Assembly: GCF_024228315.1 (NCBI RefSeq)
Contig: NZ_CP100454.1
Span: 682,001-746,000, forward strand
Length of the DNA: 64,000 bases
Direction of reading: 5' to 3'
Source of the DNA: Halomarina pelagica
GTDB lineage: Archaea > Halobacteriota > Halobacteria > Halobacteriales > Haloarculaceae
The notes beneath the pieces were generated by a model. It worked only from the letters and a program-made list of their open reading frames with translations, did not search any database and was not told the origin of the DNA. This document shows, piece by piece, positions 1 through 8,996 of this stretch. The translations under genes were made by a program, and so were the position numbers. Every line of letters starts with the position of its first letter. The stretch's first letter is position 1.

Positions 1-47
1 TGACTTACGACGGGTGACTTTTGCCCCTCGAGCGACTACGCGAGGGC

Positions 48-368
48 ATGCAGTTCTGCGACGACTGCGGTTCGCTGATGCACGCCGACGGGGACGAGAT
101 GGTCTGTTCGTCCTGCGGCGCGCGCGTCCCCAAGGACAGAGAGCGCGCCGCGCAGTTCGTCAGCACCGAGAAGCAGACGTTCGACGACGTGATCGAATCG
201 TCCGAGGAGGCGGCAGACGAGGGCCTCCCGAGCACCGAGGCGACCTGCGAGGAGTGCGGCCACGACCGGGCGTGGTACACGATCAAGCAGACAGCCAGTG
301 CCGACGAACCCCCGACGCGCTTCTTCAAGTGCCAGGAGTGCGGCCACCGCTGGAGAGGGTATAACTAG
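48..368 (+). CDS. tfs: Transcription factor S (TFS, TFIIS/RPB9-like)
   Basis: About 106 residues with two zinc ribbons: an N-terminal CxxC...CxxC (CDDCG and CSSCG) and a C-terminal CEECG...CQECG ribbon. The C-terminal ribbon has the TFIIS-like region in which acidic residues reach the RNA polymerase active site. Archaeal TFS stimulates transcript cleavage and rescues backtracked polymerase. The ATG at 48 opens directly on the first ribbon; a TTG at 21 would add an atypical nine-residue leader. The stop codon shares CTAG with the stop of the convergent gene. Confidence 0.93.
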   Translation: MQFCDDCGSLMHADGDEMVCSSCGARVPKDRERAAQFVSTEKQTFDDVIESSEEAADEGLPSTEATCEECGHDRAWYTIKQTASADEPPTRFFKCQECGHRWRGYN

Positions 369-1459
369 CCGTCGAACCCCTCCTCGAACCGGAACGTACC
401 GTCCCGCTGGACGACCTCGCCGTCCACCTCGATGCGCGAGTCCTCGCTCACGTCCACGAGCATGTCGACGTGCGTCGCGCTCGCGTTGAACTCGCGACCG
501 TCCGGGACGCACTCCTCCACGGCGTTCCCGAGCGCGAGGTGGACGGTGTCGCCCATCTTTTCGTCGAACAACAGGGTGCCGGTGAACCGATCGATCCCGC
601 GGTTCGTCCCGATGCCGAGTTCGCCGAGCCGTCGCGCCCCCTCGTCGGTGTCGAGCACGCTCGTCAGCACGTCTTCGTTCCGACCCGCGGTGTGGTCCAC
701 CACCTCACCTCCCTCGAAGACGAGGCGGGCGTCGCGCACCTCCCGGCCGTGCCGGCGCACCGGCAGGTCGAACGTCACCTCCCCCTCGACGCTGTCGGGG
801 ACCGGCGCGGTGAACACCTCCCCGCCGGGGAGGTTGCGCGTCGCGTCGTCGCTACCGGCTCGCATCCCGTCGACGCTCATGGAGAGGTCGGTCCCCTCGC
901 CGCTCACGACGCGCACCGCCGCCGCCGGGTCGAGGATCTCGACCAGTTGCTCCTGGAACTCGCGCTGGGCGGCCCAGTCGCGGTTCACCGCGTCGTAGAC
1001 GAAGTCCGTCCACGCGGCGGTGCTCATCTCGGCTCGCTGCGCGTCGGCGGGCGTCGGGTGCTGGGTGATCACCCAGCGCGTCGACTCGAGGCGCTCCTCG
1101 AGCACGGGGCGGTTGGCGCGAGCGGAGGCGGCCGCCTTCGCCGGGTCGACGTCGCTCGTCTCGGCGGCGTTCGTCGACCCGGCCACCATGATCACCACGT
1201 CCGTCTCCCGCATCGCCGCGAGGTCGTGTCCCTTCGTCCGGAAGTCGTCCACGTCCATCGCGCGGGCGTACGCGCGACCGGCTCGCCGATTACGCCACGA
1301 GAGGGTCGGCCGCGCGCCGCGTTCCCCGAGACGTTCGTAGAGCGCGACGACGAGATCGTCCGCCGTCGCGGGCGCGCTGATCAGCACGTCGTCGTCGGGG
1401 CCGACGTCGGTACAGTGATCGACGAGGATCTCCGCGTGCCTCCGCACTCGGTCGTCCAT
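365..1459 (-). CDS. M29 family aminopeptidase, copy 1
   Basis: A 364-residue protein of the thermophilic aminopeptidase (M29, AmpS/PepS) type. These are cytoplasmic metallo-enzymes that release N-terminal residues from peptides. The ATG at 1459 gives the start MDDRVRRHAEILVDHCTDV, which matches the start of the paralogue at 61852-62943 over its whole length; an upstream extension to 1630 is basic and not conserved. Family-like segments include TDLSMSVDGM, LPGGEVFTAPVPDSVEG and the C-terminal IEVDGEVVQRDGTF. Substrate preference cannot be read from sequence. Confidence 0.9.
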   Translation of the reverse strand: MDDRVRRHAEILVDHCTDVGPDDDVLISAPATADDLVVALYERLGERGARPTLSWRNRRAGRAYARAMDVDDFRTKGHDLAAMRETDVVIMVAGSTNAAETSDVDPAKAAASARANRPVLEERLESTRWVITQHPTPADAQRAEMSTAAWTDFVYDAVNRDWAAQREFQEQLVEILDPAAAVRVVSGEGTDLSMSVDGMRAGSDDATRNLPGGEVFTAPVPDSVEGEVTFDLPVRRHGREVRDARLVFEGGEVVDHTAGRNEDVLTSVLDTDEGARRLGELGIGTNRGIDRFTGTLLFDEKMGDTVHLALGNAVEECVPDGREFNASATHVDMLVDVSEDSRIEVDGEVVQRDGTFRFEEGFDG

Positions 1460-1670
1460 GTTCGCCGAACCGACTCGCCACCGTCCCAAAGGACTCCGCC
1501 AAGCTCGGCGGAAGTGTAACTGAAGGTAGCGGTGCGTGACGGCACCGGAACGTACGCTCGACCAATATAGTACCCGTATCCGACCTTTTTTATGGTGAAT
1601 ATGCGTCGCGCAGGGATCGGGTACGTACACTATCGATACCGAGACAGTGCTCGCTGGTCCGGCGAGATGA

Positions 1671-1676
1671 TTAATA
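1671..1676 (+). promoter_or_regulatory. TATA-like box for the HTH gene at 1700
   Basis: TTAATA in an AT-rich stretch, centred about 27 bases before the ATG at 1700. This is the spacing of a haloarchaeal leaderless promoter. It supports the 1700 start over the GTG at 1691. Confidence 0.5.
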
Positions 1677-1699
1677 GGCTGTAAACTCAGGTGGGAGGT

Positions 1700-2191
1700 A
1701 TGGGCGATGAATCAGAGCAGCCAGAGTCCGGGGGGGGCATGCAACGCGACGTCGACGACTACATTCGGACTGCGCAACCACCGCCAGTGGAGGTACTGGA
1801 CCTGCAGTTCGTCTACGAGGCGCTGGCGCATCCGCGACGACGGTACATCGTCTACTCCCTGCTTTCGAGCACGCGGTGGACGCTCACCGAGTTGGCGACG
1901 AAACTCGTCGCGTGGGAACGGGATATCCCCGCGGAGGACGTTGCCGACGTCGAGCGGGATGAGATGTACATCTCCCTCTATCACGCTCACATCCCGAAAC
2001 TGGTCGAGTTGGACATCGTCGAGTACGACGACGGCGAGGACGCGGAGATAATCGTCGCGGACGAGAACGCTGCGCAGGTACTCGCAGCCCTGGAGGGTGC
2101 CGGAGCGAGCGTCGATGCCGCCCAGGAAACACACGCACGGGACGACCACGAAAAAAAAATAACTACGAAAGAAGGTGACAACGATGGATAA
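1700..2191 (+). CDS. Winged-helix DNA-binding protein (DUF7344/ArsR-like)
   Basis: A 163-residue acidic protein. The core LQFVYEALAHPRRRYIVYSLL followed by TLTELATKLVAWE is the winged-helix start typical of haloarchaeal DUF7344 proteins. The next part, EMYISLYHAHIPKLVELDIVEYD, is the recognition-helix and wing region. The tail is charged and lysine/aspartate rich. It overlaps the following HalOD1 gene by eight bases, so the two are co-transcribed and probably work together in signal output. I infer a DNA-binding regulator; the target is unknown. Confidence 0.8.
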   Translation: MGDESEQPESGGGMQRDVDDYIRTAQPPPVEVLDLQFVYEALAHPRRRYIVYSLLSSTRWTLTELATKLVAWERDIPAEDVADVERDEMYISLYHAHIPKLVELDIVEYDDGEDAEIIVADENAAQVLAALEGAGASVDAAQETHARDDHEKKITTKEGDNDG

Positions 2192-2606
2192 GGAGCGATC
2201 GGGACAAAGTCCTTCGATCGATACAGGCCAGGAACATCGTGAACCCACGTCCACGAACTGGCAGATGGACGCGCCGACTCCCGGGGAGACAGCTGACGGA
2301 GGCTGGGACTTCGTAACACAGGCGCATTACGACCCGGCCGAGTCCCGGGACCTGACCACCGTCATCATCGGTGCGATCGCGGACACCGAGAACGTCCCCG
2401 GAGTCGAGGTCAAGACCCCACCGCTCTACGAGATGGTGGACGTTACGGGCATCGAGAACGCCCTGTTCGGCCGTCCGGACGCAAACAGGAACGATACGGA
2501 CTCGACCGTCGAGTTCCGCTACAACCAGTACAAAGTGAGCGTCGATGCCGACGGCTGGGTAACGGTCGCCGAGTCCTCCGGAAGGGCAACGACCGACGAG
2601 GCGTGA
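2184..2606 (+). CDS. HalOD1 output domain protein
   Basis: 140 residues. The segment from about residue 45 (DLTTVIIGAIADTENV... PPLYEMVDV...LF...VEFRYNQYKVSVDADG) has the pattern of halobacterial output domain 1, which occurs alone or fused to HTH and receiver domains in haloarchaea. I chose ATG 2184 because a GAAGGTG ribosome-binding-like sequence lies just upstream; a GTG nine bases earlier is the alternative. The gene overlaps the winged-helix gene before it. Its molecular function is not established. Confidence 0.8.
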   Translation: MDKERSGQSPSIDTGQEHREPTSTNWQMDAPTPGETADGGWDFVTQAHYDPAESRDLTTVIIGAIADTENVPGVEVKTPPLYEMVDVTGIENALFGRPDANRNDTDSTVEFRYNQYKVSVDADGWVTVAESSGRATTDEA

Positions 2607-2773
2607 CGGGAAAACGGGACGTGGTCCGTTCGAGCCACGTTCTGTAGATCTGGAGGCACGACCACCGCCTACGTCGCTTCCCGTCGAAGGGCCGGGATTC
2701 CCTGCTCGAATTAGATGGACGATATCGAGAAGAGGTGTACGGAAGCGGTTTTTCTATCGCCCATTACCCCACC

Positions 2774-3217
2774 TCACCGCCCCTGACCGCCACTGAACTC
2801 CCCCTCCACGACGGCCTTCGCGCGCCGGAGGTCGTCGTCGATCCGCCGTCTGTGGTCCGCCCACTCGTCGTCCGAGAGGCGGGGCCGGCGAACGGTGAGG
2901 TGGACGAGGACGCAGGCGGTCTCGCCGACCGGGAAGAGCCGCGAGCGGAAGAACTCCGATGCGCCCCCCTCGTCGACCACTTCGAGGTCGGCGATGCCGA
3001 ACTCGCGGTCAAGGTGCGGGTAGACGGTGAACTCGTCGCCGGTCGGGTCGGTCCCACGAAACGCGCCCCGGCCGGCGCGCTCGACCGCGCTGGCCCAGTC
3101 GGGGTACAGCGTGGGGAACGCCTCGGGGTCGGTCACGCGCGACCAGACCGCGTCGAACGGCGCGGCGAAGAACACGCTCGACGTGTGCGTGTCCGCCGCC
3201 GTGAGCGTCGTGGGCAT
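2774..3217 (-). CDS. SRPBCC / polyketide cyclase-like protein
   Basis: 147 residues. The N-terminal part is typical of the START/SRPBCC fold (FFAAPFDAVWSRVTDPEAF... YPDWASAVE), followed by alternating strands and a C-terminal helix (DDEWADHRRRIDDDLRRAKAVVEG). Such proteins bind hydrophobic ligands in a deep cavity. ATG 3217 gives the natural length; sequence upstream of it is arginine rich and not domain-like. It is a single gene, divergent from the neighbour at 3331. The ligand is unknown. Confidence 0.75.
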   Translation of the reverse strand: MPTTLTAADTHTSSVFFAAPFDAVWSRVTDPEAFPTLYPDWASAVERAGRGAFRGTDPTGDEFTVYPHLDREFGIADLEVVDEGGASEFFRSRLFPVGETACVLVHLTVRRPRLSDDEWADHRRRIDDDLRRAKAVVEGEFSGGQGR

Positions 3218-3330
3218 ACGAGAGAGAGGCGACGAGAGGGGATATACGCTACCGACGCCGCCACCGGCGCGCCGTCGGCCGGCGAGTCGGCCCCGCCGTT
3301 CGGTCCGCACTCGGGCCCGTCGAAGGACGT

Positions 3331-3867
3331 ATGCCTCCGTGCGACACAGTAGAGGACGTGACCACGCCCCGCCGCGTCGAGGTCCACCCGGGCTGTGAGG
3401 CGATCGTCGAGTTCGACCCCGAGTTGACCTTCGAGTGCGTCCCGGAGTGCACGTGGTGCTGTCACCACGGCGTGTTGCTGTACGAGGAGGACTTCGCGGA
3501 ACTCGCGAAGCGCGAGAACCTGAACCGCTCGACGAAGCAGCTCCGCGGCCGCGACTTCGTCAAGCGCGAGGACAAGGACCGCGAGGAGCACGTCGACGTG
3601 GACGGCCGCGCGTGCCACTTCCTGCGCGACGACGGCCTCTGTGCGCTCCACGCCGAACACGACTGGAAACCCACCCGCTGTTCGGTCTTCCCGCTCTCGG
3701 TGAGCGTCGAGGACGGCGAGATCCACGTGGACGTGCGGGAGTCGGCGCACGAGTACTGCGAGGGGCTGCACGTGAGCGACCGGAAGGTCGTCGATCACCT
3801 CGACGCCTTCCTCCCACGACTGCTGTGGGACCTCGACGACCCGACGAGCGACGTCGTCATCGAGTAG
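3331..3867 (+). CDS. YkgJ-type cysteine cluster protein
   Basis: 178 residues with the cysteine pattern of the YkgJ/zinc- or iron-chelating cluster family (PF03692): FECVPECTWCCHHG near residue 40, then ACHFL...DGLCALHAEHDWKPTRCSVFPL. The family is believed to bind a metal or Fe-S cluster, but its role is uncertain. ATG 3331 is used; GTG 3358 is a possible alternative that would remove nine residues. It stands alone, convergent with the ZIP transporter. Confidence 0.8.
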   Translation: MPPCDTVEDVTTPRRVEVHPGCEAIVEFDPELTFECVPECTWCCHHGVLLYEEDFAELAKRENLNRSTKQLRGRDFVKREDKDREEHVDVDGRACHFLRDDGLCALHAEHDWKPTRCSVFPLSVSVEDGEIHVDVRESAHEYCEGLHVSDRKVVDHLDAFLPRLLWDLDDPTSDVVIE

Positions 3868-3909
3868 CGCGACAGCGACGACGGTACCGCCGATCCCCCG
3901 CTTCGCCGG

Positions 3910-4767
3910 TCAGCGCAGGACGACCCACGCGAGGAAGACGACGACCGCGCCGAGCGACGTGCTCGCCACGGCGTGGGTGCGCAGGCGGTCGAGCAGGCGG
4001 TGGTCGTCGGCGGAGATCTGGGCCACCTCCGTCACCTCGCTGCCCACCTCACAGCGGGGGAGGAAGTCCATCGCCACGTGGAGGAAGATCCCGGCCGCGA
4101 AGCCGAAGACGGCGGCGTTCGTCGCGGGGGCGCTCGGTAGGCCGACGCTCGCCGCCGGGATCGCGGTGAGTCCGACGCCCGCGGCAGGAACCAGAAGCAC
4201 CAGTGGCGAGCGCCCCCCGTCCGCGAGTCGCCGTGCGGCGGCGTAGCCGGCCGGTCCCTTGTGCGAGACGATGGCGAGGCCGAGCAGGAGCCCCAGCTCC
4301 GGCATCGCGCCGTAGACGAGCCCGATGATGAGGCCCGCCGAGAGGGCGTGGGCGGCCAGTTGCGCCGCGGTCGCGTCGAACGGGAGGTCGAGGTGGGAGA
4401 TCCGGTGTCCGAGGGTGTGCGACGCGAACCCGACGAGGAGGCCCGCGGCGACGCCGAACCCGCCGATCTTGGGATCGAGACCGATCGCCTGCGGGAGCAG
4501 GAAGGCGGCGGCGCTCGCCACCATCGCCCCGCTGGCGAGGCCGTACCCCCAGACGAGGCGGCGGGCGTCGACGCTCCCGGCGGCGCGGACGCCGAGCGGG
4601 ATCGCCCCCGCCATCGCGGCGAACGCGACCCAGCTGATGGCCGTCACCTTCCAGAGTCCGGCCGAGAGCGCGGCCGCAGACAGCGCCACGAGCGCCGCGA
4701 CGGCGACCGCCCCGACCCCCGAGGATCGACCGATCGCCGCGCGAGAAACGGTGTCCGTGATACCCAT
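3910..4767 (-). CDS. ZIP family divalent metal transporter
   Basis: 285 residues with about eight hydrophobic segments. The metal-site signatures of ZIP transporters are visible in transmembrane helices 4 and 5 (HALSAGLIIGLVYG and SHKGPAGYAAA), and a further His lies in FLHVAMDFLPR. ZIP proteins import zinc or related divalent ions into the cytoplasm. The ATG at 4767 leaves a short N-terminus before the first helix; an ATG eight codons upstream is less likely. The upstream DNA is AT rich. Metal specificity is inferred only at family level. Confidence 0.87.
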   Translation of the reverse strand: MGITDTVSRAAIGRSSGVGAVAVAALVALSAAALSAGLWKVTAISWVAFAAMAGAIPLGVRAAGSVDARRLVWGYGLASGAMVASAAAFLLPQAIGLDPKIGGFGVAAGLLVGFASHTLGHRISHLDLPFDATAAQLAAHALSAGLIIGLVYGAMPELGLLLGLAIVSHKGPAGYAAARRLADGGRSPLVLLVPAAGVGLTAIPAASVGLPSAPATNAAVFGFAAGIFLHVAMDFLPRCEVGSEVTEVAQISADDHRLLDRLRTHAVASTSLGAVVVFLAWVVLR

Positions 4768-4815
4768 CCGATTAACAATTCTATGCTCCAAGTTACTAAA
4801 ACGCTCGGTTCGTCG

Positions 4816-5508
4816 TCACCGGGTCGCGCGTCGCCACGCCCCGAGGTCGAGGACTCGGCCGTCGACGTCCTCGTCGGGGGCGTCGACCGCCGCCCAGCGG
4901 AACATCGCCGCGACGGCGTCGGGATCGCGTCCGTCCCCGCCGGCGAGGGCCGTCGAGACCGTTCCCGGGTCGACCACGCCGACCGCGGCGTCCAGTTCGG
5001 CGGCGAACTGTCGCGCGACGGCCTCCGCGAGCGCCTTCGAGACGGCGTAGGAACCGAACTCCGGCCTCGCGTCGCGGGCGACCGAACCGGAGGGCACCAG
5101 CACGCGCGCGCCGCCGTTCAGGTGCGGGACGGCCTCGCGGATCGCGGCGTAGACGCCCCGGCCGTTCGTGCGCAGGTGGTCGTCGAAGGCGCTGTACGAC
5201 TCCCCCGCGAGCGGCGTCTCGCCGGGCGATCCGTGGTAGACGCCGGCGCAGGGGACCAGGAGGTCGATCCCGTCGCCCTCGCGGGCGGCGACTTCCATCA
5301 GCCGTTCGAGGTCGAACTCGTCGCGGACGTCCGCACGGAGCCCCGTCGCGCGCCCCCCGTCGGTCTCGATCCCCTCGACGACCGACGCCAGCGCGCCGTC
5401 GTCTCTCGCGCACAGCGCGACGTACGCCCCCTCGTTCGCGAACAGGCGGGCGACGCTCGCTCCGATCCCCCGGCTCGCGCCGGTCACCACCGCCGTCAGG
5501 TCGTCCAT
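4816..5508 (-). CDS. SDR family oxidoreductase
   Basis: 230 residues. The N-terminal Rossmann motif TGASRGIG (about residues 9-16) binds NAD(P), and the active-site region has SGSVARDA...YAVSK, the Ser-Tyr-Lys triad of classical short-chain dehydrogenases. The C-terminal PGTVSTALAG is the usual cofactor-loop region. ATG 5508 starts three residues before the first beta strand. The gene lies between the ZIP gene and a protein of unknown function and is on the same strand as both. The substrate is unknown. Confidence 0.87.
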   Translation of the reverse strand: MDDLTAVVTGASRGIGASVARLFANEGAYVALCARDDGALASVVEGIETDGGRATGLRADVRDEFDLERLMEVAAREGDGIDLLVPCAGVYHGSPGETPLAGESYSAFDDHLRTNGRGVYAAIREAVPHLNGGARVLVPSGSVARDARPEFGSYAVSKALAEAVARQFAAELDAAVGVVDPGTVSTALAGGDGRDPDAVAAMFRWAAVDAPDEDVDGRVLDLGAWRRATR

Positions 5509-5561
5509 GCGGGACGCACGCCCGGGGGACGCTTCGTCGTTTCGCAGGTCGCCGGGGACCG

Positions 5562-6692
5562 TTAGGGCGGCCGACGCTCGAACGACAGCCCGGAGTGCAC
5601 GCCGTAGGCGTCCTCGAGTCGCCGCAACCCCTCGAAGAGACAGAGCGCGCTGTGGGGGACGATCCCGCGGGGGTCGCTCAGCTCGGCCAGACGGTCGCCG
5701 TCGGAGAGCGCCACCCACTCGGGGTCCGACCCCTCCCAGTTCATCGAGAGCCCGTCGCGGACGTAGCGGTAGTACGCAGGCGACTCGACGAACAGCAGGG
5801 AGCAGAGGAGCACGTTCGCGCCGAGAGCGTTGCAGGCCGCCGCCGCGAAGTCGAGGTGCGCCTCCCCGCGCTCCAGGAGCCGCTCGAGGCGGACGACCGA
5901 CTCGTGGGCGAGCGGGTCTTCGTCCCCGCCCTCCGCGTCGAACAGCTCCTCCGCGAACTCGGTGAGGAGGGCGCGACGGACGCTCGGCGGCTCCCCCGCC
6001 GAGTCCGGGGCGACGATCCCCGAAACGCCGACCGCGACCTTCTCGGGGTAGTGTGCGACGCCCGCCGACCGTCGGTAGCGGATGGTCGCGTAGCCGTCGC
6101 CGGTGTCGAACACCGGGAGCACGCCCGCCCCGAGGACGTTCGGCGGGAGATTCGACCTGAAGAACGACGCGGCGTCGGGGAACCGTCGCTCGCGACGGGG
6201 GAGAGAGAGCGCGTCGATCGCCCCGCGGAGCGCGCCGTCGGAGGCGTCGGGCGGGACGTCGGCGTCGTAGAGCGCGCGCGTCAGTTCCTCGTCGAGGCCG
6301 ACCGCCGTCGAGCAACCCGAGAAGTAGTCCGACCGCGTGACGGGAAAGGGAGGGCAGTCCGCGTCGGTCGCGCTCACGGCGTACGTCTCGCCGTTCCAGA
6401 GGCCGGCGTCGTCGCCGCCGCGGTCGGCGCGGCGGGCGCGGAGCGATGCGACGACCCCCTCGTCCACCGCGGTGCGCTTCTCGTCGCGGTAGGGCCCGAG
6501 GACGGCCGACACGTCCGACCGCCCGGCGAGCCACCCCCGCCGCGCCAGCAGCGGGTAGGTCCGTTTCTCGCCGTCGATCGCCACGTCGTAGAGGTCGCCG
6601 TCGTCCCCGGGACGGTAGTACTGGATCGCCGCGCGCTCTGCGAGGTTCGTCGCGGCCGCGGCGCGCCGCCAGCGGCGGTAGCTCCCGGTCAT
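5562..6692 (-). CDS. Conserved hypothetical protein, possible degenerate Nudix-like region
   Basis: 376 residues, not confidently recognised. Around residues 220-252 (VGVSGIVAPDSAG... RRALLTEFAEELFD) the pattern loosely recalls a Nudix box, with Glu residues in TEFAEEL, but the spacing is not canonical. It has no transmembrane segments or signal peptide, so it is likely cytoplasmic. ATG 6692 begins MTGSYRRWRR. It may be co-transcribed with the downstream SDR gene, 53 bases away. I do not assign an activity. Confidence 0.7.
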   Translation of the reverse strand: MTGSYRRWRRAAAATNLAERAAIQYYRPGDDGDLYDVAIDGEKRTYPLLARRGWLAGRSDVSAVLGPYRDEKRTAVDEGVVASLRARRADRGGDDAGLWNGETYAVSATDADCPPFPVTRSDYFSGCSTAVGLDEELTRALYDADVPPDASDGALRGAIDALSLPRRERRFPDAASFFRSNLPPNVLGAGVLPVFDTGDGYATIRYRRSAGVAHYPEKVAVGVSGIVAPDSAGEPPSVRRALLTEFAEELFDAEGGDEDPLAHESVVRLERLLERGEAHLDFAAAACNALGANVLLCSLLFVESPAYYRYVRDGLSMNWEGSDPEWVALSDGDRLAELSDPRGIVPHSALCLFEGLRRLEDAYGVHSGLSFERRPP

Positions 6693-6804
6693 CGCTGTCG
6701 TAGAGCGCTTCGTCCGCTGCCGGTATAGCACTTCGCGCTCGGCGGTGGTCGCGGTCGGTGGAAAGGGAACCGCGTCGGGCCGACCGCACCCCGGGCGTCG
6801 CGCG

Positions 6805-7251
6805 TTACCGCCCGGTGGCGCGGCGGAGGAACGCCACCGCCGCGCCGAGCATCGCCACGTTCTTGACGAAGTGGTTTCGCTCGTTGCCCCGCTGCTCGTC
6901 GGGCGCGTTCCAGAAGTCGTGCATCGTCGGCGTGATCGCCGCGAGGAACGTCACGACGGCGGCCGTCGCCAGCCTCGGGACGCGCCAGAGCGCGACGCCG
7001 ACGCTCCCGAACGCCAGCAACCCCGTCGCCAGCGGGACGAGGCGCTCGGGGACGGGGACGCCGTTCGCCTCCGCGTAGGCGATCTGTCCGTCCAGGTTCC
7101 GAAACCCGTCGATCGCCGTGTACGCGAGCACGCCCCCGAACAGGAGGCGACCGAGCAGCGACGGCGGGTCACGCTCGCCCTCCGCTTTCTCGCCGTCGGC
7201 CCCCTCTCGGGTGTCCGTCTCCGTCTCCATCTCGCTCCCCGTCTCCGCCAT
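6805..7251 (-). CDS. DoxX-like small membrane protein
   Basis: 148 residues: a charged acidic N-terminus of about 30 residues, then four hydrophobic segments. Features typical of DoxX proteins include GRLLFGGVLAYTAIDGFRNLDG at the first helix, a helix-rich core, and HDFWN...NHFVKNVAMLGA near the end. DoxX-family proteins sit in the cytoplasmic membrane and are linked to redox processes in some bacteria; the function here is unknown. An internal ATG seven codons in is an alternative start. Confidence 0.78.
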   Translation of the reverse strand: MAETGSEMETETDTREGADGEKAEGERDPPSLLGRLLFGGVLAYTAIDGFRNLDGQIAYAEANGVPVPERLVPLATGLLAFGSVGVALWRVPRLATAAVVTFLAAITPTMHDFWNAPDEQRGNERNHFVKNVAMLGAAVAFLRRATGR

Positions 7252-7458
7252 CTATCGGCACCCCGCGACAGGTGTCACTGCGTCGTTCATGCACGCTGGG
7301 AAACGTGCGGGCGGAAGTTAAGCCCCGAGATCGTCCAGAGGCTTGCCGCTATCCGGGTCGGCACGCGCGGCGTCCGAGGGACGGCGAAACCGACGATGCG
7401 CTTCTCGCCCGCAGGCTCTACCGCCGGTGGTTGCCGTCGATCGGTCGGAACGAGCGGG

Positions 7459-7464
7459 TTTTAG
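7459..7464 (+). promoter_or_regulatory. TATA-like box for the crtD-lyeJ-cruF operon
   Basis: TTTTAG, centred about 26 bases before the ATG at 7488. It fits a leaderless haloarchaeal promoter driving the three overlapping carotenoid genes. Confidence 0.5.
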
Positions 7465-7487
7465 TTCGCTCCGACTAACAGTGACGC

Positions 7488-8996
7488 ATGGTCCTACGAC
7501 GGGACGCGGACGGGACGCCCCTCGCCGGACGGTCGGTCGTCGTCGTCGGTGGCGGGTTCGGCGGCCTCTCCGCGGCCTGCTACCTCGCGCGCGACGGCGC
7601 GGACGTGACGCTGTTGGAGAAGAACGAGCAGGTCGGCGGGCGCGCCTCGCGGCTGGAGGCGGAGGGCTTTCGCTTCGACATGGGGCCGTCGTGGTACCTC
7701 ATGCCCGACGTCTTCGAGCGGTTCTTCTCGCACTTCGGCGAGCGCCCCGCCGACTACTACGATCTCGAACGGCTGGACCCCCACTACCGGATCTTCTACA
7801 AGGACGGCGACCGGATCGACGTGACCGACGACCGCGAGGAGATGGTGGCGCGGTTCGAGTCGGTGGAACCCGGCGCGGGCGCGGCGCTCGAGTCCTACCT
7901 CGAGACGAGCGAGACGCACTACGAGGTGGCGATGGAGCACTTCGTCTACGAGGACCGCCCCCGCCTGCGCGACTGGGTGGACCTCGACGTGCTGCGCGCC
8001 GCGCCGATCGGCCTGCAACTGATCGGGACGATGGACGACTACGTGGCCGACTACTTCGACGATCCGAAGCTCCAGCAGATCATGCAGTACACGCTCGTGT
8101 TCCTCGGCGGGTCGCCGAAGAACACCCCGGCGCTCTACAACATGATGGCGCACGTGGACTTCAACATGGGCGTGTTCTACCCCGACGGCGGGATCGGCGC
8201 GGTCGTGGACGGCATCGCCGACCTCGCGGCGGGACTGGGCGTCTCGATCGAGACGGACGCCGAGGTGGTCGAGATCACGAAGCGCCGCGAGGGCTTCCAC
8301 GTCGAGACCGTGGACGGAACGGTCCATCGCCCCGACTTCGTCGTCAGCGACGCCGACTACGCCCACACCGAGCAGGACCTCCTCCCGGAACACGAGCGCC
8401 AGTACGACGCCGACTACTGGGCGTCGCGCACCTACGCGCCGAGCGCCTTCCTGCTCTACCTGGGCGTCGAGGGCGACGTCTCCCCGCTCGCGCACCACAC
8501 GCTCGTCCTCCCGACCGACTGGGACGGGCACTTCGCGGACATCTTCGACGATCCCGCCTGGCCCGACGACCCCGCGTACTACGTCTGCGCCCCGAGCGTG
8601 ACCGACGACTCGGTCGCCCCCGAGGGCCACGGCAACCTGTTCGTCCTCGTCCCGATCGCCCCCGGACTGGAGGACACCCCCGACCTGCGCGAGGCGTACC
8701 GCGAGTTCGTCCTCGCGGACCTCGCGGAGAACGCCGGCGTCGACCTCCGCGACCGGATCGTCTTCGAGGAGTCGTTCTGCGTCGAGGACTTCGCCGACCG
8801 CTACAACGCGACCCGCGGTACCGCGCTGGGGCTCGCCCACACCCTCCGCCAGACGGCGCTTCTCCGCCCGCCTCACCGCTCTGCGGCCGTCGACGGCCTC
8901 TACTTCGCCGGCGGGTTCACCACGCCCGGCGTCGGCGTCCCGATGTGCCTCATCAGCGGTGAGCATACGGCGTCCGCGCTCGTAGACGACCTGTGA
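7488..8996 (+). CDS. crtD: Carotenoid 3,4-desaturase / phytoene desaturase family (CrtD-like)
   Basis: 502 residues. The N-terminal FAD-binding motif VVVVGGGFGGLSAACYLA lies at about residues 18-35, and the C-terminal CrtI signature YFAGGFTTPGVGVPM binds the dinucleotide and closes the protein. In haloarchaea this gene order, desaturase then lyeJ then cruF, makes bacterioruberin: CrtD introduces the 3,4 double bonds into the C45/C50 intermediates. The reaction named here rests on that synteny; the sequence alone supports a phytoene-desaturase-family oxidoreductase. The stop overlaps the lyeJ start by one base (TGATG). Confidence 0.9.
   Translation: MVLRRDADGTPLAGRSVVVVGGGFGGLSAACYLARDGADVTLLEKNEQVGGRASRLEAEGFRFDMGPSWYLMPDVFERFFSHFGERPADYYDLERLDPHYRIFYKDGDRIDVTDDREEMVARFESVEPGAGAALESYLETSETHYEVAMEHFVYEDRPRLRDWVDLDVLRAAPIGLQLIGTMDDYVADYFDDPKLQQIMQYTLVFLGGSPKNTPALYNMMAHVDFNMGVFYPDGGIGAVVDGIADLAAGLGVSIETDAEVVEITKRREGFHVETVDGTVHRPDFVVSDADYAHTEQDLLPEHERQYDADYWASRTYAPSAFLLYLGVEGDVSPLAHHTLVLPTDWDGHFADIFDDPAWPDDPAYYVCAPSVTDDSVAPEGHGNLFVLVPIAPGLEDTPDLREAYREFVLADLAENAGVDLRDRIVFEESFCVEDFADRYNATRGTALGLAHTLRQTALLRPPHRSAAVDGLYFAGGFTTPGVGVPMCLISGEHTASALVDDL

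Noticed and set aside
4261-5565. 434-codon plus-strand frame across the ZIP and SDR genes
   Set aside because: It is antisense to two genes with clear motifs and is highly Arg/Glu/Asp repetitive.
7494-8966. 490-codon open frame opposite crtD
   Set aside because: It is a shadow of the desaturase gene; the translation is Val/Arg/His-rich low complexity.
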